From the NCBI GenBank assembly GCA_964607795.1, contig CAZSLA010000004.1:1-44162 (forward strand): a stretch of 44,162 nt of DNA, read 5' to 3'. This document shows, in pieces, positions 41,558-44,162 of the stretch. Made by a program: the position numbers and the translations under genes. The notes below the pieces were generated by a model. It was not told where the DNA came from. It did not search any database and worked only from the letters and a program-made list of their open reading frames with translations. The stretch's first letter is position 1, and every line of letters starts with the position of its first letter. This DNA comes from DYGT01 sp964607795 (lineage in GTDB: Bacteria; Patescibacteriota; Microgenomatia; UBA8517).

Positions 41558-41930
41558 TGGAGACGGAGGGAGTCGAACCCTCGTCCGTAAAAGATCTTAA
41601 AAAAACGTCTACAAGCTTATCTTGTTATTTAGTGTTCCAAACAGAATTTAACAAGAAAAACGTGTTTGGTAAGACTTAAATAGCTTAAGTTAATGATTAA
41701 AAGTCAAAATCAATAACCGCATCCCAACTTGGTTTATGCCTCAAAAGTACAGTTGGGAAATGTGCTCATGAGACACCAATTAGGCGTATGCGTATGCAAA
41801 GCTTTGTTTTGGAGTGTACGAATAATCTTCGTCACTTGTTTATATTGATTTAAGAGATTTACGAGTGTAAAATCGCCACTCGGCTTGCATTTTTTTTAAG
41901 GTGCTTTCCGTCGATGCCAAATGCGTCCCC
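41558..41930 (-). ncRNA. ssrA: tmRNA (ssrA), one-piece
   Basis: The 5' end GGGGACGCATTTGGCATCGA and the 3' end (GGGTTCGACTCCCTCC, then GTCTCCA) form the alanine-tRNA-like domain: a 7-bp acceptor stem (GGGGACG with CGTCTCC, one G-U) and a T arm with GTTCGAC. CCA is not encoded (CAA follows the discriminator A). The messenger part lies at 41780-41839. A downstream inverted pair TCCCAACT/AGTTGGGA fits one of the pseudoknots. tmRNA with SmpB rescues stalled ribosomes and tags the nascent protein. It begins 1 nt after the smpB stop codon, so it is made on the same transcript and must be cut out. Downstream there is only a weak 4-bp hairpin (AGCA/TGCT) with TTTT as a possible terminator. Confidence 0.96.
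41780..41839 (-). other. ssrA: tmRNA proteolysis tag reading frame
   Basis: By alignment with the E. coli resume region (GCA AAC GAC GAA AAC TAC), the resume codon is ACA at 41837-41839, just after an in-frame TAA. The tag reads TSDEDYSYTPKQSFAYAYA (19 residues) and ends with TAA. The start SDEDY parallels the ANDENY of E. coli. The C-terminal AYAYA replaces the usual ALAA. The exact resume codon is inferred. Confidence 0.75.
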
Positions 41931-41931
41931 A

Positions 41932-42363
41932 TTAATAATCTTTGTCCAAAAGTTCTCGTTCCATTTGTCTATCAAGGTCGCGTTTTTTAAGGATATTCTT
42001 TTTTTGAAAATCCTTTTTTGCCTTGACTACGGCAACTTCTACCTTGATAAGTCGACCTTTAGTATACATGGAAAGAGGTATCAAAGTCAATTTCTTAGTT
42101 TTTATAAGACCCTGGAGCCTTTGAGCTTCCCGCTTATGCACCAAAAGCTTTCTTGAGCGCGTAGGGCGTAGACCATCTGTTTTTGCCTGAATATGGGTAT
42201 TTATTAAATGAAGCTCACCGTTTAGGATTTTTACAAAGGACTCGGAAAGGCTTACACTGCCGGCGCGAAAAGCTTTTACCTCAGCTCCGGTTAGTACCAC
42301 TCCCGCCTCAAACTTGTCCAGTATTTTGTAATTAAAGTAGGCTTTTTTGTTACTTACTCGCAT
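41932..42363 (-). CDS. smpB: SsrA-binding protein SmpB
   Basis: 143 residues. Family landmarks: NKKAYFNYKILDKFEAGVVL, TGAEVKAFRAGSVSLSESFV, HLINTHIQAKTDGLRPTRSR-type strand, RKLLVHKREAQRLQGLIKTK and the basic helical tail KKDFQKKNILKKRDLDRQME. SmpB binds the tRNA-like domain of tmRNA and its C-terminal tail enters the mRNA channel of the stalled ribosome. The stop codon lies 1 nt before the mature 5' end of ssrA. TACAAT (42374-42379) is 10 nt before its ATG. Confidence 0.96.
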   Translation of the reverse strand: MRVSNKKAYFNYKILDKFEAGVVLTGAEVKAFRAGSVSLSESFVKILNGELHLINTHIQAKTDGLRPTRSRKLLVHKREAQRLQGLIKTKKLTLIPLSMYTKGRLIKVEVAVVKAKKDFQKKNILKKRDLDRQMERELLDKDY

Positions 42364-42370
42364 TTTAGGA

Positions 42371-42379
42371 TATATTGTA
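42371..42379. promoter_or_regulatory. Bidirectional promoter region of smpB and comF
   Basis: On minus, TACAAT (42374-42379) lies 10 nt before the smpB ATG. On plus, TATATT (42371-42376) lies 17 nt before the comF ATG at 42394. The two starts are only 30 bp apart, so the boxes overlap. Confidence 0.45.
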
Positions 42380-42393
42380 CATGATTGAATAAT

Positions 42394-43071
42394 ATGGGCT
42401 TAATTGATCTGGTATTTCCCAAAAATTGCTTTGCTTGCCAGAAACCGGGTGGTTACTTATGCTCTGAGTGCGTCCAAAATTTAAAGCCCGCACGCGTTTG
42501 TTGCCCGATGTGCGGGCACTTTAATTATCAAGGCAAAACGCACTTTTCCTGCCGACAGAAATGGGGTATGGAAGGTAAGATTTCTTGTTTTAGTTATCAG
42601 GGTCCGATAAGACAAGCCTTGGTGCAGATGAAGTATCACTTTAGCTATAAAATTGCCGAAGAATTGGCGCGGGTTTGTTTAAATGAAGTGAAAAACTATA
42701 CTCAATTAATAAACACTTGTGCATTTGTTTCCATGGCGACAAAAACCCAAAGATTAAACTGGCGTGGTTTTAACCAGGCTGAAATAATAGCCCGGGTGTG
42801 GGCAGACAAATTAAATATACCCTTTATGAATGACGTGCTTATTAAGTGTAAGTCTACCTTACCTCAAGCCAGGCTCGACAAAACCCAAAGAGCAAAAAAT
42901 ATAAATAATGCTTTTGCAACCAATTCCCATGCCTCTGCAAAACTTAGCAGTTACGAAAATATTTTTTTGGTGGATGACGTGTGGACTACCGGATCCACTA
43001 TGCGCGAAGCCACTAAAGTTTTAAAAAAAGCCGGAGCCAAAAATGTCTGGGGCATAACCATTGCAGGCTAG
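42394..43071 (+). CDS. comF: ComF family phosphoribosyltransferase-like protein
   Basis: 225 residues from ATG 42394 (a TTG three codons upstream is less likely). The N-terminal zinc ribbon has C12-x2-C15, C23-x2-C26 and C37-x2-C40 (NCFACQ, LCSEC, CPMC). A phosphoribosyltransferase domain follows, with RLNWRGFNQAEIIARVWADK, KTQRAKNINNAFATN and the PRPP loop IFLVDDVWTTGSTM. ComF/GntX proteins take part in DNA uptake in naturally competent bacteria, probably on the cytoplasmic side. No comEC or pilus-type competence genes are in the window. It is divergent from smpB. Confidence 0.92.
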   Translation: MGLIDLVFPKNCFACQKPGGYLCSECVQNLKPARVCCPMCGHFNYQGKTHFSCRQKWGMEGKISCFSYQGPIRQALVQMKYHFSYKIAEELARVCLNEVKNYTQLINTCAFVSMATKTQRLNWRGFNQAEIIARVWADKLNIPFMNDVLIKCKSTLPQARLDKTQRAKNINNAFATNSHASAKLSSYENIFLVDDVWTTGSTMREATKVLKKAGAKNVWGITIAG

Positions 43072-43103
43072 GGTTTGGACGAGCTTGTCTCTGCAAGCGA
43101 AGG

Positions 43104-43189
43104 CGGTGGGAGCGGGATTCGAACCCGCGCGTCCCTTTCGGGACAATGGTTTAGCAAACCATCTCCTTAGGCCTCTCGGACACCCCACC
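43104..43189 (-). tRNA. tRNA-Ser(GCU)
   Basis: 86 nt, class II with a long variable arm (TGTCCCGAAAGGGACG region). Acceptor GGTGGGG pairs with TCCCACC (one G-U); anticodon loop TTGCTAA with GCT complementary to 43153-43155; T arm GCGGGTTCGAATCCCGC. Discriminator G; CCA is not encoded (CCT follows). TATAAT on minus (43200-43205) lies 10 nt upstream. Confidence 0.96.
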
Positions 43190-43199
43190 TTTTGTGGTT

Positions 43200-43255
43200 A
43201 TTATACAGGCAAACTGATTTATTCTCTACGGCTTCTGCGGCAAAATTGATATAAT
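43200..43255. promoter_or_regulatory. Divergent promoters of two tRNA-Ser genes
   Basis: TATAAT on minus at 43200-43205 (10 nt before tRNA-Ser(GCU)) and TATAAT on plus at 43250-43255 (16 nt before tRNA-Ser(UGA)). Both are perfect -10 hexamers within an 82-bp gap. Confidence 0.6.
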
Positions 43256-43271
43256 AGGTGAGTATTTTTAA

Positions 43272-43359
43272 GGTGAGGTGCTAGAGTGGTCGAATAGGTC
43301 GGTCTTGAAAACCGATGTAGTCAATTTGGCTACCGTGGGTTCGAATCCCACCCTCACCG
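43272..43359 (+). tRNA. tRNA-Ser(UGA)
   Basis: 88 nt, class II. Acceptor GGTGAGG pairs with CCTCACC, discriminator G, no encoded CCA. The anticodon loop CTTGAAA has TGA at 43306-43308, in the stem TCGGT/ACCGA. The variable arm TGTAGTCAATTTGGCTAC forms a stem. The T arm is GTGGGTTCGAATCCCAC. Confidence 0.96.
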
Positions 43360-43367
43360 CAAAAATT

Positions 43368-43376
43368 AAGGAGGTG
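43368..43376 (+). promoter_or_regulatory. Strong Shine-Dalgarno of the Nudix-like gene
   Basis: AAGGAGGTG, 8 nt before the ATG at 43385, directly after tRNA-Ser(UGA). The gene has no separate promoter box, so it may be transcribed through the tRNA. Confidence 0.7.
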
Positions 43377-43384
43377 TATATACT

Positions 43385-43843
43385 ATGACAGAAAAAATCT
43401 TAATGGTTGCAGCAGCCGCTGTTTACAAAAATGAAGGCAAAAAAAGGCTTTGGTTTATTACTAAGGCAGACAAAGAAACAGATTGGGAGTTGCCCAAAAC
43501 TATGGCAAGAAAGGGCGAATCCTCGGTTCGGGCTGCTATCCGTATGATGGGAGAGCAAGGAGGCATGCGGGCCAAAGTGCTTGAAGAAGTTGGCCGAAGC
43601 GGAGGCACCACCAAAGTAAACGGTAATCCCGTGGCCCAGCGCCTACTTTATTATTTAATGCACTTTCGCGATGGTGAGGAAGCTTTGGGTTTTACCGAAA
43701 GCACCTGGCTTGAGTACGACAAAGCCTTACGCCGTTTGGGTTCCAAGCGTGAGCAGCAAATGCTCAAAGATGCCAAAAAAATGGCTCAAAAGCTTGATAA
43801 AGTACGAGCTAATAATAAAATAGGCGAAGAAAACGAAGACTAG
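43385..43843 (+). CDS. Nudix-like protein with a degenerate Nudix box
   Basis: 152 residues. KRLWFITKADKETDWELPKT and ESSVRAAIRMMGEQGGMRA follow the Nudix fold: an L-P then G-E-S-x-x-x-A-A-I-R helix. The consensus REUXEEXGU reads RMMGEQGGM, so the glutamate after R and the second E of the EE pair are replaced. Catalytic hydrolysis is therefore doubtful and a binding or regulatory role is possible. The C-terminal 45 residues are basic and helical (KMAQKLDKVRANNKIG). A perfect Shine-Dalgarno precedes it. The upstream gene is tRNA-Ser(UGA), 25 nt before. Confidence 0.75.
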   Translation: MTEKILMVAAAAVYKNEGKKRLWFITKADKETDWELPKTMARKGESSVRAAIRMMGEQGGMRAKVLEEVGRSGGTTKVNGNPVAQRLLYYLMHFRDGEEALGFTESTWLEYDKALRRLGSKREQQMLKDAKKMAQKLDKVRANNKIGEENED

Positions 43844-43856
43844 CTTTGATAATACA

Positions 43857-43958
43857 GTGATTTTTTTAAAAAATCAAGCTCTACGGCGCAAAATCGCCCG
43901 TGAACAATTTCAAGACATACAAGACAGATGGCAAGAAACGCACTTCGCTATGCCATAG
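43857..43958 (+). CDS. Possible 33-residue small ORF
   Basis: GTG start at 43857, right after GATAAT (43849-43854), which would be a leaderless -10 position. The product begins with FLKNQALRRKIAREQFQDIQ and is a strongly basic and amphipathic helix with a clean stop. No family. It overlaps the A/T palindrome TGATTTTTTTAAAAAATCA (43858-43876), and the stretch 43960-44072 after it holds only short frames. It could equally be a decayed gene fragment. Confidence 0.35.
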   Translation: MIFLKNQALRRKIAREQFQDIQDRWQETHFAMP

Positions 43959-44052
43959 AAAAAATGCCCAAGGATTTAGAAAGTGTACCCATGCAAAAAT
44001 AAAGCTGCCTAAACACCTTGTGTGAAGCTGGATTTTGGAGACTGAAAATTGC

Positions 44053-44058
44053 TACAAT
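44053..44058 (+). promoter_or_regulatory. Putative -10 box of tRNA-Ser(GGA)
   Basis: TACAAT, 14 nt before the tRNA 5' end at 44073. Confidence 0.5.
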
Positions 44059-44072
44059 ACGGAAACAAAAAT

Positions 44073-44160
44073 GGTGAGGTGCCGGAGTGGCCGAACGGGC
44101 TCGCTTGGAGAGCGAGTGTTCCGCTTTGCGGAACCGTGGGTTCAAATCCCACCCTCACCG
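44073..44160 (+). tRNA. tRNA-Ser(GGA)
   Basis: 88 nt, class II. Acceptor GGTGAGG pairs with CCTCACC, discriminator G; only two of the next bases (CC) are in the window, so an encoded CCA cannot be excluded. The anticodon loop TTGGAGA has GGA at 44107-44109 in the stem CTCGC/GCGAG. The variable arm GTTCCGCTTTGCGGAAC is a long stem. The T arm is GTGGGTTCAAATCCCAC. Confidence 0.95.
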
Positions 44161-44162
44161 CC

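Noticed and set aside
43858..43876. TGATTTTTTTAAAAAATCA as an intrinsic terminator of the Nudix-like gene
   Set aside because: The stem is only A/T and lacks a GC core followed by a U-run. It also overlaps a possible small ORF, so it is only a weak candidate.
1..44162. CRISPR array, insertion sequence, prophage genes or rRNA
   Set aside because: I found no regularly spaced repeats, transposase or integrase motifs, phage structural genes or rRNA-like stretches on either strand.

Overview
The window looks like a piece of a reduced bacterial genome of the Candidate Phyla Radiation (Patescibacteria). This is inferred from family content: T4SS_pilin-type proteins, a DUF4012 protein, a SpoIID/LytB protein with an N-terminal coiled coil, VanW, PrgI and a TraC-like/VirB4 pair, short versions of housekeeping genes, very tight gene packing, and many TATAAT-like boxes placed only 5-14 nt before start codons. 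UGA is used as a normal stop (several ATGA or GTGA stop/start overlaps), so there is no sign of code 25. I cannot name the lineage more finely.

Layout. 9-4854 (minus): membrane-anchored solute-binding protein, nucleotidyltransferase-fold protein, and a long protein with a C-terminal methyltransferase. 4884-10112 (plus): VanW protein, tsaD, a compact valS and a small TPR-like membrane protein. 10088-13336 (minus): bL25 and a DUF4012 protein. 13453-17148 (minus): the classical origin-side cluster rpmH-rnpA-yidD-yidC-jag, followed by an O-antigen-ligase-like protein and an RNase H. 17250-19967 (plus): dnaA, a well-defined oriC (DnaA boxes, DnaA-trio, AT-rich stretch) and dnaN.

20670-36902 is the accessory core: a type IV secretion-like locus on the minus strand. 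In transcription order it has nine tandem pilin-like paralogues (the first fused to a cysteine-rich secreted domain), a 960-residue secreted protein with an EF-hand and a transglycosylase-like C-terminus, and a VirB6/TrbL-like membrane protein. A plus-strand 830-residue protein of unknown function interrupts it. A PrgI/VirB3-like protein with an Ig-like tail, a TraC-like protein, a VirB4 ATPase and a membrane HExxH metallopeptidase follow. This corresponds to the inner-membrane set of Gram-positive T4SSs. No relaxase, VirD4 coupling protein or VirB8/9/10 is present in the window, so a pilus or secretion machine is a better reading than a complete conjugation system.

36958-41523 (plus): SpoIID/LytB protein, PH-like membrane protein, tiny membrane protein and a 624-residue membrane protein with a propeller-like tail. 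41558-42363 (minus): smpB followed after 1 nt by ssrA (tmRNA), encoding an unusual tag ending AYAYA. 42394-44162: comF, a degenerate Nudix protein, a possible 33-residue ORF and three tRNA-Ser genes (GCU, UGA, GGA) that together can read all six serine codons.

Most promising for novelty: the nine-pilin T4SS-like locus with its internal major-pilin-type promoter and hairpin, the embedded unknown 830-residue protein, the oriC with DnaA-trio, the smpB/ssrA junction and tag, the serine tRNA set, and the pattern of apparently leaderless genes. No insertion sequence, CRISPR array, phage gene or rRNA was seen.
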